A stretch of 64,000 bases of DNA from Kitasatospora mediocidica KCTC 9733 (lineage in GTDB: Bacteria; Actinomycetota; Actinomycetes; Streptomycetales; Streptomycetaceae), in assembly GCF_000744225.1 (NCBI RefSeq), contig NZ_JQLN01000005.1, forward strand, positions 2,317,001 through 2,381,000, read 5' to 3'. Position numbers and translations under genes: made by a program. Shown in pieces: positions 9,161-18,540 of this stretch (within the stretch, counting starts at the first letter, position 1; each line of letters starts with the position of its first letter). The notes beneath the pieces were generated by a model, which was not told where the DNA came from, ran no database searches, and saw nothing but the letters and a program-made list of their open reading frames with translations.

Positions 9161-10129
9161 TTACGGGCGGAGGTCCAGGCCGATGTCCAGGATCGGCGAG
9201 GAGTGGGTGAGCGCTCCGACGGCCAGGTAGTCGACACCAGTCTCGGCCACCGCATGCGCGGTGGCCAGGGTCAGGCCGCCGGAAGCTTCCAGGGTGGCCC
9301 GGCCGGCCACCAGCTCGACGGCCGCCTTGAGCTGATCGACCGTGAAGTTGTCGAGCAGGATCTGCTCGGCCCCGGCCTCCAGCACCGGCGGGATCTGCTC
9401 CAGGGTGTCCACCTCGACCTGCACCGGCAGCTCGGGGTAGGCGGCCCGGACGGCCTGGAAGGCCTCGGCCACGCCGCCCGCGGCGACCACGTGGTTGTCC
9501 TTGATCAGCGCCGCGTCCGAGAGCGCCATCCGGTGGTTGACGCCGCCGCCGGCCCGCACCGCGTACTTCTGCAGCGAGCGCAGGCCCGGGTGGGTCTTGC
9601 GGGTGTCCCGGACCTTGGCGCCGGTGCCCTCCAGGGCGTCCACCCAGGCGCGGGTGGCGGTGGCGATCCCGGACAGGTGGCAGAGCAGGTTGAGCGCGCT
9701 GCGCTCGGCGGTCAGCAGGTCGCGGGTGCGGCTGCGCACCGACAGCAGCACCTGGCCGGCCGCGACCGCGTCGCCGTCCTCGACGTGCCGCTCGACCTCG
9801 AACTCCTCCTCGCAGATCAGCGAGACGACGGCCTCGGCGATCCGCAGGCCGGCCACCACGCCGGCCTCGCGGGCGGTGAAGTCGGCGGTGGCGACCGCGT
9901 CGGCCGGCACGGTGGCGATCGAGGTGACGTCCTCGCCGCCGGCCAGGTCCTCGGCCAGCGCCAGCGTGGCGATGTCCTCGACCTCGACCGGGTCCAGGCC
10001 GGCCGCCTCCAGCAGCTCGGCCAACGCCGGGTCCAGGCCGGTCTCGTAGCCCTCGCCGTCGCCGCAGGCGCAGCCGTCGCCGCAGCCGTCCTGCTCGGCC
10101 AGCGGGAGTTCCTCGTGCGTGTGCGACAT
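9161..10129 (-). CDS. nadC: Nicotinate-nucleotide pyrophosphorylase (carboxylating)
   Basis: Converts quinolinate and PRPP to nicotinate mononucleotide in de novo NAD synthesis. The 322 residues contain the QPRTase N-terminal domain (LAEDLAGGEDVTSIATVPA) and the barrel with RDTRKTHPGLRSLQKYAVRAGGG, HRMALSDAALIKDNH and ASGGL. The start follows the nadB stop by 3 bases and its ribosome binding site GAGGAG lies inside nadB, so translation is coupled. Odd: an N-terminal extension of about 30 residues with a Cys/Gly/Asp cluster (DGCGDGCACGDGEG) not found in most NadC proteins. Confidence 0.97.
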   Translation of the reverse strand: MSHTHEELPLAEQDGCGDGCACGDGEGYETGLDPALAELLEAAGLDPVEVEDIATLALAEDLAGGEDVTSIATVPADAVATADFTAREAGVVAGLRIAEAVVSLICEEEFEVERHVEDGDAVAAGQVLLSVRSRTRDLLTAERSALNLLCHLSGIATATRAWVDALEGTGAKVRDTRKTHPGLRSLQKYAVRAGGGVNHRMALSDAALIKDNHVVAAGGVAEAFQAVRAAYPELPVQVEVDTLEQIPPVLEAGAEQILLDNFTVDQLKAAVELVAGRATLEASGGLTLATAHAVAETGVDYLAVGALTHSSPILDIGLDLRP

Positions 10130-10132
10130 GGC

Positions 10133-11821
10133 TTACTGCTCCTCGGAAGTGCTGTTGAGTGCTACTGCGGGGGTGCCGGAGACGGCGTCCAGGGTGGTGA
10201 TCAGGTGGCGCTGCCACCGCGCGTCGTCCCGCTCGGGGAAGTCCTCGCGCCAGTGGCAGCCGCGGGTCTCGGCCCGCAGCTCGGCCGCGGCCACCAGGGC
10301 GGCGGCGACCAGCAGCAGGTTGGCGGCCTCCCAGGTCTCCACCCGCGGGTCGGCGGGCTTCTCCTCGGCGGCCTGCGCGGCGGCCGCGCGGCCCAGTGCG
10401 GCCAGGCCCTCGGCGGCGCCGGCCAGGCTCGCGGCCGAGCGCAGCACACCCGCGCCGTTGGTCATCAGCCGCTGGATCTCGGCCCGGGCCTCGGGCGCGG
10501 GCAGCGGGACGGGCCGGGCGGCGTACGCGGCCGGGACGTCCACCGAGCGCTCCGGCAGCCGGCCGGCCGCGTACCGCTCGACCAGGTCGGCGGCGATCCG
10601 CTCGGCGAAGACCAGGCCCTCCAGCAGCGAGTTGGAGGCCAGCCGGTTGGCGCCGTGCACGCCCGTGCAGGCCACCTCGCCGCAGGCGTACAGGCCCGGG
10701 ACGGTGCTGTGGCCGTGCAGGTCGGTGCGGACGCCGCCGGAGGCGTGGTGCGCGGCCGGGGCGATCGGGATCAGCCCCTCGACCGGGTCGATGCCGTGCG
10801 CGCGGCAGGAGGCCAGGATGGTGGGGAAGCGCTCCTCCCACATCGCCGCGCCGAAGTGCCGCCCGTCCAGGTACATGTGGTCGGCACCCTGCGCCTGCAT
10901 CTGCCGGGTGATCGCCTTGGCGACGATGTCGCGCGGGGCGAGCTCGGCCAGCTCGTGCTGTCCGACCATGAAGCGGGTGCCGGCGGCGTCCACCAGGTGG
11001 GCGCCCTCGCCGCGGACGGCCTCGGAGACCAGCGGCTGCTGGCCCTCGGACTCCGGGCCCAGCCACATCACGGTGGGGTGGAACTGGATGAACTCCAGGT
11101 CGGTCACCTCGGCGCCGGCGCGCAGCGCCAGCGCCACGCCGTCGCCGGTGGAGACCGCCGGGTTGGTGCTGGCGGAGAAGACCTGGCCCATGCCGCCGGT
11201 GGCCAGCACCACGGCGCGGGCCCGGATCGCGCCGACGCCGTCGCGCTGGCCCTCGCCCATCACGTGCAGTGTCAGGCCGGCCGCGTGGCCGGTGGCGTCG
11301 GTGAGCAGGTCGAGCACGAGGGCGTGCTCGATCAGCTCCAGGCCGGGGTCGCTGCGCACCGCCGAGACCAGGGCGCGCGATATCTCGGCGCCCGTCGCGT
11401 CGCCGCCCGCGTGCGCGATCCGGCGCCGGTGGTGGCCGCCCTCGCGGGTCAGCAGGATCTCGCCGTCGGCGTCCTGGTCGAACGCGGCGCCGGTGGCGAT
11501 CAGGTGCCGCACGGCCTCCGGCCCCTCGGTGACCAGGGAGCGCACGGCCTCCTCGTCGCAGAGCCCGGCGCCCGCCACCAGGGTGTCGGCGAGGTGCTGC
11601 TCGGGCGTGTCGCCCTCGCCCAGGGCGGCGGCGATGCCGCCCTGGGCCCAGCGGGTGGAACCGTCGTCCAGCATCGCCTTGGTGACCACCGTCACCCGCA
11701 GACCGGCCTTGCGGACGCCCAGCGCGACGGTCAGGCCGGCCACCCCGGAGCCGACCACGACCACGTCGGTGGTGGCGGTCCAACCCGGGGCGGGGGCGGT
11801 GAGGCGGTGGGTCACTGGCAT
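10133..11821 (-). CDS. nadB: L-aspartate oxidase
   Basis: FAD-dependent oxidase that turns L-aspartate into iminoaspartate for quinolinate synthase. The 562 residues show the dinucleotide motif VVVVGSGVAGLTVALGVR near residue 20, the STRWAQGGIAAAL substrate loop, VVLATGGMGQVF, EFIQFHPT, RGEGAHLVDAAG, and the succinate-dehydrogenase-like C-terminal helical domain (RAEIQRLMTNGAGVLR). No nadA is present in this window, so quinolinate synthase must be encoded elsewhere. It is coupled to nadC; the gap to panD upstream is 45 bases. Both NadB and PanD draw on aspartate. Confidence 0.97.
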   Translation of the reverse strand: MPVTHRLTAPAPGWTATTDVVVVGSGVAGLTVALGVRKAGLRVTVVTKAMLDDGSTRWAQGGIAAALGEGDTPEQHLADTLVAGAGLCDEEAVRSLVTEGPEAVRHLIATGAAFDQDADGEILLTREGGHHRRRIAHAGGDATGAEISRALVSAVRSDPGLELIEHALVLDLLTDATGHAAGLTLHVMGEGQRDGVGAIRARAVVLATGGMGQVFSASTNPAVSTGDGVALALRAGAEVTDLEFIQFHPTVMWLGPESEGQQPLVSEAVRGEGAHLVDAAGTRFMVGQHELAELAPRDIVAKAITRQMQAQGADHMYLDGRHFGAAMWEERFPTILASCRAHGIDPVEGLIPIAPAAHHASGGVRTDLHGHSTVPGLYACGEVACTGVHGANRLASNSLLEGLVFAERIAADLVERYAAGRLPERSVDVPAAYAARPVPLPAPEARAEIQRLMTNGAGVLRSAASLAGAAEGLAALGRAAAAQAAEEKPADPRVETWEAANLLLVAAALVAAAELRAETRGCHWREDFPERDDARWQRHLITTLDAVSGTPAVALNSTSEEQ

Positions 11822-11866
11822 GGTGTTGCTCCGGTCTGCGATCCGGCGGCTGCCGGAGGTTGCTGC

Positions 11867-12286
11867 TTAGAGGGCGTGGACGGCGTCGCCGCGGACGGTG
11901 TCCGTGCCCGGCAGGGCCTCGGCCGGGTCCGCGCCGGTTCCGGTGACCCGGTTGTCGGCGTCCACGAAGACCACCTTGGGCCGGTACGACTTGGCCTCGG
12001 CGGTGTCCATCTGCCCGTAGGCGATGAGTATCACCAGGTCGCCCGGGTGGACGAGGCGGGCCGCGGCGCCGTTGATCCCGATCACGCCGGTCCCGCGCGG
12101 GCCCGCGATCGTGTAGGTCTCCAGCCGGGCGCCGTTGTTGATGTCGACGATGTGGACCAGCTCACCGGGGAGCAGGTCGGCGGCGTCGAGCAGGTCCTCG
12201 TCCACCGTCACCGAGCCGACGTAGTGCAGGTCGGCCTGGGTGACGGTGGCACGGTGGATCTTGGACTTGAGCATGGTGCGAAGCAT
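11867..12286 (-). CDS. panD: Aspartate 1-decarboxylase (pyruvoyl-dependent)
   Basis: Makes beta-alanine from aspartate for pantothenate. The proenzyme cleaves itself between Gly24 and Ser25, seen here in [13 protein letters not shown], to give the pyruvoyl cofactor. Other active-site residues are in their usual places: Lys9, Arg54, Thr57, Tyr58 (ARLETYTI). The 139 residues include a C-terminal tail of about 20 residues ([21 protein letters not shown]) beyond the compact E. coli enzyme. Actinobacteria lack the PanZ maturation factor, so self-cleavage is expected. Confidence 0.97.
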   Translation of the reverse strand: MLRTMLKSKIHRATVTQADLHYVGSVTVDEDLLDAADLLPGELVHIVDINNGARLETYTIAGPRGTGVIGINGAAARLVHPGDLVILIAYGQMDTAEAKSYRPKVVFVDADNRVTGTGADPAEALPGTDTVRGDAVHAL

Positions 12287-12349
12287 TGGTCACGCCTCCA
12301 GAGGTGAGTGCATGCCTACTACGGCGGTGCTTGTCGAAACGATGCTGTG

Positions 12350-13249
12350 CTACCTGACGATGATGCGAACGTTGTCGATCAGGCGGGTGGACCCTACCGT
12401 GGCGGCCACGGCCAGCACCGCCTCGCCCTGGAAGTCGTCCGGGGCCTCGACGAACTCGTCGGGGTCGATCAGGGCCAGGTAGTCGAGGGTGATGCCTTCC
12501 GCGGCGTCCAGGACGGCCGCGGCGGCCGCGCGGACGGCCTTCGGGCCCTGGGCGGCGACGTCCCGGCCGGCGAACAGGGCGGCCGAGAGCGTCAGCGCCC
12601 GCGCGCGCTCGTCCTCGGAGAGGAAGCGGTTGCGCGAGGAGAGCGCGAGGCCGTCGGATTCGCGGACGGTCGGGACGCCGATGACCTCCACGTCGAAGTC
12701 CAGGTCGGCCACCATCCGCTGGACGATCGCCAGCTGCTGGGCGTCCTTCTCGCCGAAGAAGGCGAAGTCCGGGTCGGTGATGTGCAGCAGCTTGGCCACC
12801 ACGGTCAGCACGCCGTCGAAGTGGCCGGGGCGGCTGGCACCCTCGAAGCGCTCGCCCATCGGGCCCGCGGTGATCCGCACCTGCGGCTCGCCGTTGGGGT
12901 AGACCTCCTCGGGCAGCGGTGCGAAGACCACGTCCGCGCCGGCCTCCTCGGCCAGCCGGACGTCGGCGGCCAGCGTGCGCGGGTAGCGGTCCAGGTCCTC
13001 GCCGGCCGCGAACTGCAGCGGGTTGACGAAGACGGTCACCGCGACCCGGCCGTCCGCGCCGACCTCCTTGCGGGCCGCCCGGATCAGCGCGGCGTGGCCC
13101 TCGTGCAGGGCGCCCATGGTCATCACCACGGCGTTGTCCACCGGCTGCTCGTCCGGCCAGAAGGCGGGCTCGAAGTCGGCGATGGTGTGGGTCAGGGCGG
13201 TCTTGCGGGGCTGGGTCGCCTGCTTGCCGCGCTGGGTCTTGCCCGCCAT
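12350..13249 (-). CDS. panC: Pantothenate synthetase (pantoate-beta-alanine ligase)
   Basis: Joins pantoate and beta-alanine with ATP to form pantothenate. The 299 residues show the nucleotidyl-transferase motifs: VMTMGALHEGHAAL (HIGH-type), VTVFVNPLQF, FFGEKDAQQL, and LSSRNRFLS (KMSKS-type loop). The ATG at 13249 is chosen because GAAGGAG lies 8 bases upstream; the GTG three codons earlier would leave no spacing. An unusual N-terminal extension rich in basic residues (AGKTQRGKQATQPRKTA) precedes the catalytic fold. It lies between the DUF2520 protein and panD. Confidence 0.97.
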   Translation of the reverse strand: MAGKTQRGKQATQPRKTALTHTIADFEPAFWPDEQPVDNAVVMTMGALHEGHAALIRAARKEVGADGRVAVTVFVNPLQFAAGEDLDRYPRTLAADVRLAEEAGADVVFAPLPEEVYPNGEPQVRITAGPMGERFEGASRPGHFDGVLTVVAKLLHITDPDFAFFGEKDAQQLAIVQRMVADLDFDVEVIGVPTVRESDGLALSSRNRFLSEDERARALTLSAALFAGRDVAAQGPKAVRAAAAAVLDAAEGITLDYLALIDPDEFVEAPDDFQGEAVLAVAATVGSTRLIDNVRIIVR

Positions 13250-13357
13250 GTCATGCACTCCTTCGCTGGGTCCAGCCGGAGGGCTGGGGAAAACCGGTCA
13301 TGCGGCCGTCACGGTAGCCGAGTGGGACGACGTCGGCGGTGGCCGAGGGCGGCGCGG

Positions 13358-14284
13358 TCACCGCTTGACCTCCTCGTCGAGGACGGCCAGCAGGGCGGCC
13401 GCGGAGTCCGCGGCGAGACTCCCGCCGGCCACCGCGCGCTGGGCGGTGGCGCGGGCCATCGCCCGGTAGGCCTGATCGATGTCCGGGGACACCGTACTGA
13501 GCTGCTCCAGGTGACGGCGGACCGTCCCCAGGTCGCCGCGGGCGACCGGGCCGGTGAGCGCGGCGTCGCCGGAGCGCAGGCTGTTGTCGAGCGCGGCGCC
13601 GAGCAGCGGGCCGAGCAGCCGGCCGGGTTCGGCCACACCGGCCGTCCGCAGCAGCTCCAGCGCCTGGGCGACGAGCGTGACCAGGTGGTTCGCGCCGTGC
13701 GCGAGGGCCGTGTGATAGAGCGGGCGGACGTCCTCGGGCACCCACTCGGGCTCACCGCCCATCTCCACCACCAGCGCCTCGGCGACCGGGCGCAGCTCGT
13801 CCGGGGCGGTCACCCCGAACGGGCAGCCGGCCAGCCGGGCCACGTCCACCGAGGTGCCGCTGAAGGTCATCGCGGGGTGCAGCGCCAGCGGCAGCGCGCC
13901 GGCCCGGGTGGCGGGTTCGAGTACGGCGACGCCCATCGCGCCGGAGGTGTGCACCAGGAGCTGGCCCGGGCGGATCGCGCCGGTGGCGGCCAGCCCGGCC
14001 ACCAGGTCCGGCAGGACATCGTCGGGGACGGTCAGCAGCACCAGGTCGGCGGCGGCCAGCACCTGCGGCGGCGTCACCACCCGGACGCCCGGCAGCAGGG
14101 CCTCGGCGCGCCGGCGGGAGGTGGTCGAGACGCCGGAGGCGGCGACCACCCGGTGGCCGGCCAGCTGCAGGGCGGCGCCGAGGGCGGGGCCGACCCGGCC
14201 CGTCCCCACCACGCCGACGGCGAGTCGGGCCGGACGGCCGGCCGGGTCCCCGGCGGCGGGGTCGAACAGGTCGGGTGTGTCCAC
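13358..14284 (-). CDS. Rossmann-fold / DUF2520 oxidoreductase, candidate ketopantoate reductase
   Basis: A 308-residue NAD(P)-binding protein. An N-terminal Rossmann domain (VGVVGTGRVGPALGAALQLAGH, GxGxxG near residue 25) is followed by VLLTVPDDVLPDLV, HTSGAMGVAVLEPA, LHPAMTF and the helical DUF2520 half (YHTALAHGANHLVTLVAQA). The architecture resembles 6-phosphogluconate dehydrogenase and ketopantoate reductase. It heads the panC-panD run and no panE is visible, so a ketopantoate reductase role in pantothenate synthesis is a reasonable inference, not shown. Start at ATG 14284. Confidence 0.85.
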   Translation of the reverse strand: MDTPDLFDPAAGDPAGRPARLAVGVVGTGRVGPALGAALQLAGHRVVAASGVSTTSRRRAEALLPGVRVVTPPQVLAAADLVLLTVPDDVLPDLVAGLAATGAIRPGQLLVHTSGAMGVAVLEPATRAGALPLALHPAMTFSGTSVDVARLAGCPFGVTAPDELRPVAEALVVEMGGEPEWVPEDVRPLYHTALAHGANHLVTLVAQALELLRTAGVAEPGRLLGPLLGAALDNSLRSGDAALTGPVARGDLGTVRRHLEQLSTVSPDIDQAYRAMARATAQRAVAGGSLAADSAAALLAVLDEEVKR

Positions 14285-14351
14285 GGTTCGCGTTCCAGTC
14301 CTCTACGGGTACCAGACGTACCGCACCATGGTACGGCCCTGGCGGGTCCGC

Positions 14352-15041
14352 TCAGTCGGAGCTACCGGCCCGGACCAGCCCGGCTTCGTAGGCCAGCACC
14401 ACGGCCTGCACTCGGTCGCGCAGGTTCAGCTTGGCCAGGATGCGGCCCACGTGGGTCTTCACGGTGGCCTCGGAGAGGCCCAGCCGGGCGGCCACCTCGC
14501 CGTTCGACAGGCCCTGGACCACCAGCAGGAACACCTCCCGCTCGCGGTCGGTCAGCGGGTCAAGGACGGCCGGGGTGCCGGCGGTGTGCGTGACCGGGAG
14601 CACCTCGGCGAAGCGGTCGATCATGCGGCGGGTGGTGGTGGGGGCGACCACCGCGTCCCCGGCGTGCACCGAGCGGATCGCGGCCACCAGCTCGGTCGGC
14701 GGCACGTCCTTGAGCAGGAAGCCGCTGGCCCCGGCCTTGAGCGCGGCGAAGGCGTACTCGTCCAGGTCGAAGGTGGTCAGGATCAGCACCCGCGGCGCCT
14801 CGTGCAGCGGGGTGCCGTCCGCGGCCAGGCAGATCCGCCGGGTGGCCTGGACGCCGTCCAGCCGCGGCATCCGGACGTCCATAAGGATCACGTCGACCTC
14901 GGTGTGCCGCAGCACCTCCAGCGCCTGGGCGCCGTCGCCCGCCTCGGCGGTGATCTCGATGTCGCCCTGCGACTGCAACACCATCCGGAAGCCCGTGCGC
15001 AGCAGTTCCTGGTCGTCGACGAGCATCACGCGGATGGTCAT
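14352..15041 (-). CDS. LuxR/NarL-family two-component response regulator
   Basis: A 229-residue response regulator. The receiver domain has the acidic pair VDDQE, the phospho-acceptor Asp in [14 protein letters not shown] (near residue 54), a Thr in LILTTFD and a Lys in FLLKD. The C-terminal GerE helix-turn-helix is [20 protein letters not shown] with [17 protein letters not shown]. It starts 7 bases past the kinase stop, so the pair is an operon. The target genes and signal are unknown; it points away from the pan-nad run, which starts about 70 bases downstream. Confidence 0.96.
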   Translation of the reverse strand: MTIRVMLVDDQELLRTGFRMVLQSQGDIEITAEAGDGAQALEVLRHTEVDVILMDVRMPRLDGVQATRRICLAADGTPLHEAPRVLILTTFDLDEYAFAALKAGASGFLLKDVPPTELVAAIRSVHAGDAVVAPTTTRRMIDRFAEVLPVTHTAGTPAVLDPLTDREREVFLLVVQGLSNGEVAARLGLSEATVKTHVGRILAKLNLRDRVQAVVLAYEAGLVRAGSSD

Positions 15042-15048
15042 GGTTCTC

Positions 15049-16239
15049 CTATTTGCCGGTCTTCAGGGGGAGGACGGCGCGGATCCGGAAGCCGCCGCCC
15101 GGGCGCGGGCCGACGTCCAGACTGCCGCTGACCATGCCGATCCGCTCGCGCATGCCGATCAGACCATGCCCGAGGCCGTCCACTCCGCCGTGGGCCAGCT
15201 TCTCGTCGGTGGCCCCCCGGCCGTCGTCCTCGATCAGCACGTTGAGGTCGCGGTCCCCGAAATCCACCGCGACCCGGGCGCTGGCACCGGGGCCGCCGTG
15301 CTTGCGGACGTTGGTCAGCGCCTCCTGGACGATCCGGTAGACCGTCAGCTCGACGCCGCGCGGCAGCTCGCGGACCTCGCCGGTGCTGGTGAACTCGACC
15401 GGCAGTCCGGCGGTGCGGACCTGGTCCAGCAGGTCGGGCAGCTCCTCGACGCTGGGCTGCGGCAGGTACTCCCCGGCCGCGTCGGAGGTGCGCAGCACGC
15501 CCAGCAGCCGGCGCATCTCCACCAGCGCCTGGCGGCCGGTGGAGGCGATCGTGCCGAGCGCCTCCTTGGCCTGCTGCGGCGAGTTGTCGAGCACGTAGGC
15601 GGCGCCGTCCGCCTGGACGATCATGACGGAGACGTTGTGCGCGACCACGTCGTGCAGCTCGCGGGCGATCCGGGCCCGCTCGGCGGCCACCGCCACCTTG
15701 GCCTGGGCGTCCCGCTCGCGTTCCAGCCGGGCGGCCCGGTCCTCCAGCTCCACCAGGTAGGCGCGGCGCACCCGGGTGAGGCGCCCCCAGGCCCAGCAGA
15801 GGATGAAGGGGGTGGAGAGCAGAACAGCGTAGAAGACGGCCTTGGTGGTGCTCCCGTGCTGGTCGGCGTCGCCCTGGAACCGCAGGTAGGTGAGCGGTCC
15901 GGCCGCCAGACCGCCGGCCAGCGCCAGCCGGGACGCCCAGGCCGCCCCGAAGGCCGCGCCGGTGTAGACGAAGACCAGGTAGGCGATGGACGAGGCGTCC
16001 GGCGGCACGTTCAGCAGCACCTGGGCGAGCCCGAGCACCAGGGCGGCGACCACCGTCGCGTTCGGCCAGCGCCGGCGCACCACCATGAGTCCGCCGAGGG
16101 TGAGCCCGAAGGCGGCGACGGGCAGCAGCGAGTTCTGGTAGTCGATGGCGGACAGGGCGACGAAGGAGAGCACGAGCAGCGCCCAGCCGCCATCGACCAC
16201 CAGGGGGTGTCCGCGAAGCCAGGCGTTGAGTCGATGCAC
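15049..16239 (-). CDS. NarL-type sensor histidine kinase (HisKA_3)
   Basis: A 396-residue membrane histidine kinase, partner of the adjacent response regulator. About five hydrophobic segments fill the first 150 residues ([77 protein letters not shown]). A coiled linker follows ([18 protein letters not shown]), then the phospho-acceptor His in [17 protein letters not shown] and the HATPase_c domain ([38 protein letters not shown]). The GTG at 16239 has TAGGCT 6 bases upstream, suggesting a leaderless mRNA. It is divergent from the MidA-type gene. Confidence 0.96.
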   Translation of the reverse strand: MHRLNAWLRGHPLVVDGGWALLVLSFVALSAIDYQNSLLPVAAFGLTLGGLMVVRRRWPNATVVAALVLGLAQVLLNVPPDASSIAYLVFVYTGAAFGAAWASRLALAGGLAAGPLTYLRFQGDADQHGSTTKAVFYAVLLSTPFILCWAWGRLTRVRRAYLVELEDRAARLERERDAQAKVAVAAERARIARELHDVVAHNVSVMIVQADGAAYVLDNSPQQAKEALGTIASTGRQALVEMRRLLGVLRTSDAAGEYLPQPSVEELPDLLDQVRTAGLPVEFTSTGEVRELPRGVELTVYRIVQEALTNVRKHGGPGASARVAVDFGDRDLNVLIEDDGRGATDEKLAHGGVDGLGHGLIGMRERIGMVSGSLDVGPRPGGGFRIRAVLPLKTGK

Positions 16240-16332
16240 CAGACCAGCCTAGGCAGTCGAAAGGCCTGCTCCCGTCCGCCGGGAGGGCGATCCGCTCTCG
16301 TCCGCAGGTCGGAGCCCGGTACCGTCACGGGC

Positions 16333-17337
16333 ATGAGCTGGATGCGGTGGCGGCCCGCCATGGAGGAGGCCCTGTACGGGACGGACGGCGGTTTCTACCG
16401 CAGCCCGGAGGGGCCGGCCGGGCACTTCCGGACCTCGGTGCACGCCTCGCGCCAGTACGCGCAGGCGGTCGGCCGGCTGCTGCTGGAGGTGGACGAGGCG
16501 CTCGGCCACCCGGCGGAGCTCGCGCTGGTCGACGTCGGCGCCGGGCGTGGCGAGCTGGTGTCCGCGCTGGCCGGGCTGCTGCCCGGACGGCTGCGCGCGT
16601 ACGGGGTCGAGCTGGCCGCGCGGCCGGACGGGCTGCCGGACGGCGTGCGCTGGACGGCCGAGCCGCCGCGCGGGGCGGTGGGTCTGCTCTTCGCCAACGA
16701 GTGGCTGGACAACGTGCCGCTGGACGTCGCCGAGCCGGACCCGGACGGGCGGCTGCGCTACGTCGAGGTGTCGCCCGCGGGGGAGGAGCGGCCGGGCCCG
16801 CCGCTGAGCGCCGAGGACGCCGCCTGGGCGGCCCGCTGGTGGCCGTCCGACGCGCCCCGGGTGGAGCTCGGCGGCCCGCGCGACGCGGCCTGGGCCGCCG
16901 CGGTGGGCTCGTTGGAGCGCGGTCTCGCGGTCGCGGTGGACTACGCGCACGAGAAGTCGGACCGGCCGGTCTTCGGGTCGCTGACCGGCTTCCGGGCCGG
17001 CCGCGAGGTGCGCCCGGTCCCGGACGGCAGCTGCGACCTGACCGCCCATGTGGCGCTGGACTCGGCGGCGGTGCGCGGCGCCGCGGATGTCCACACCCTG
17101 TGGACGACGCAGCGCGAGGCGCTCAGGGCCCTCGGGGTGGACGGCGCACGCCCCCCGCTCGCGCTCGCGTCGAGCGACCCCGTCGGCTACCTCCGCGCGC
17201 TCGGCGCCGCAGGTGAGGCCGCCGAACTGACCTCCGTCGGCGGCCTTGGCGACTTCGGCTGGCTGGTGCAGGCCGTCCGAATTCCGATACCGAACAGCCT
17301 GCGAGGCCTCTCGGGATGGCAGACTCTGACCCCATGA
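16333..17337 (+). CDS. MidA/NDUFAF7-type SAM-dependent methyltransferase
   Basis: A 334-residue class I methyltransferase of the COG1565/MidA family, known in mitochondria as NDUFAF7. Visible are [20 protein letters not shown], the SAM loop [15 protein letters not shown] near residue 67, the family signature [21 protein letters not shown], and [11 protein letters not shown] with [10 protein letters not shown]. In eukaryotes NDUFAF7 dimethylates an Arg of the NDUFS2 subunit of complex I. Here the very next gene, overlapping or abutting, encodes the bacterial NDUFS2 homologue NuoD, which suggests the same enzyme-substrate pair. TACCGT stands 7 bases before the ATG, so the mRNA is probably leaderless. 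Confidence 0.9.
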   Translation: MSWMRWRPAMEEALYGTDGGFYRSPEGPAGHFRTSVHASRQYAQAVGRLLLEVDEALGHPAELALVDVGAGRGELVSALAGLLPGRLRAYGVELAARPDGLPDGVRWTAEPPRGAVGLLFANEWLDNVPLDVAEPDPDGRLRYVEVSPAGEERPGPPLSAEDAAWAARWWPSDAPRVELGGPRDAAWAAAVGSLERGLAVAVDYAHEKSDRPVFGSLTGFRAGREVRPVPDGSCDLTAHVALDSAAVRGAADVHTLWTTQREALRALGVDGARPPLALASSDPVGYLRALGAAGEAAELTSVGGLGDFGWLVQAVRIPIPNSLRGLSGWQTLTP

Positions 17338-18488
17338 GCATCAGGGAGACCACGGTCGGCATCGGTGCCGGGGCGGAGCAGACCGCCACCGACATGGTGC
17401 TGAACATCGGCCCGCAGCATCCGTCCACGCACGGCGTGCTGCGGCTCAAACTCGTGCTGGACGGCGAGCGCATCGTCGAGGCCGAGCCGGTGATCGGCTA
17501 CATGCACCGCGGCGCCGAGAAGCTCTTCGAGGCGCGGGACTACCGGCAGATCATCATGCTGGCGAACCGGCACGACTGGCTCTCCGCCTTCGCCAACGAG
17601 CTGGGCGTGGTGCTGGCCGTCGAGCGGATGCTCGGCATGGAGGTCCCCGAGCGGGCGGTCTGGGTGCGCACCCTGCTGGCCGAGCTCAACCGGGTCCTCA
17701 ACCACCTGATGTTCCTCGGCTCCTACCCGCTGGAGCTCGGCGGGATCACGCCCGTCTTCCACGCCTTCACCTCGCGCGAGGAGCTCCAGCACGTGCTGGA
17801 GGAGGCCAGCGGCGGCCGGATGCACTACATGTTCAACCGGGTCGGCGGCCTCAAGGAGGACCTGCCGGCCGGCTGGCTCGGCCGGGTCCGGACCGCCGTG
17901 GCCACCGTCCGCGCCCAGCTGCCGGTCTTCGAGGACCTGGTGCTCGGCAACGAGATCTTCCGGGCCCGGACGGCCGGCGTCGGCGTCCTGTCGGCCGAGC
18001 ACGTCAAGGCGTACGGCATCAGCGGCCCGATCGCGCGCGCCTCGGGCGTCGACTTCGACCTGCGCCGCGACGAGCCGTACCTCGCGTACGGGGAGCTGCG
18101 CGACGTGCTGACCGTGGTCACCCGCGAGGAGGGCGACTGCCTGGCCCGCTTCGAGGTGTTGCTGGAGCAGACCGTCAACGCGCTCGACCTGGCCGACGCC
18201 TGCCTGGACCGGCTGGCCGGCCTGCCGGCCGGACCGGTCAACCTGCGGCTGCCCAAGGTGCTCAAGGCCCCCGAGGGCGAGACCTACGCCTGGACCGAGA
18301 ACCCGCTCGGGATCAACGGCTACTACCTGGTCTCGCGCGGCGACAAGACGCCGTGGCGGCTCAAGCTCCGCTCGGCGTCCTTCAACAACATCCAGGCCCT
18401 CACCGAGCTGCTGCCCGGGACCCTGGTCGCCGACATGGTCGCCATCCTCGGGTCGATGTTCTTCGTCGTCGGGGACATCGACAAGTAA
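17316..18488 (+). CDS. nuoD: NADH-quinone oxidoreductase subunit D (lone NuoD)
   Basis: A 390-residue NuoD/49-kDa subunit; in complex I this subunit forms the quinone site with NuoB. Recognised by [57 protein letters not shown] and the C-terminal [20 protein letters not shown]. The Arg of the HRG motif (residue 65) corresponds to the Arg methylated by NDUFAF7 in human NDUFS2 (R85 of the mature protein). No other nuo gene is nearby, so this is a second, isolated copy (nuoD2 type). Start: ATG 17316 has GAGG 9 bases upstream; ATG 17334 would form an ATGA overlap with the methyltransferase stop. Either way it is coupled to that gene. Confidence 0.94.
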   Translation: MADSDPMSIRETTVGIGAGAEQTATDMVLNIGPQHPSTHGVLRLKLVLDGERIVEAEPVIGYMHRGAEKLFEARDYRQIIMLANRHDWLSAFANELGVVLAVERMLGMEVPERAVWVRTLLAELNRVLNHLMFLGSYPLELGGITPVFHAFTSREELQHVLEEASGGRMHYMFNRVGGLKEDLPAGWLGRVRTAVATVRAQLPVFEDLVLGNEIFRARTAGVGVLSAEHVKAYGISGPIARASGVDFDLRRDEPYLAYGELRDVLTVVTREEGDCLARFEVLLEQTVNALDLADACLDRLAGLPAGPVNLRLPKVLKAPEGETYAWTENPLGINGYYLVSRGDKTPWRLKLRSASFNNIQALTELLPGTLVADMVAILGSMFFVVGDIDK

Positions 18489-18503
18489 GACCGACCGGTC
18501 TCA

Positions 18504-18528
18504 GGCCGCCGCCTCGGGCGCGGCGGCC
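18504..18528. terminator. Bidirectional terminator after nuoD
   Basis: A 9-bp perfect stem (18504-18512 with 18520-18528, loop of 7) between the ends of two convergent genes; no T-run. Confidence 0.5.
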
Positions 18529-18540
18529 CGCCGGGCGGCG

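Noticed and set aside
8297-12307. 1,336-codon plus-strand frame and 1,168-codon minus-strand frame across coaX-nadC-nadB
   Set aside because: Both are shadows of four well-recognised minus-strand genes in another frame; the products are low-complexity.
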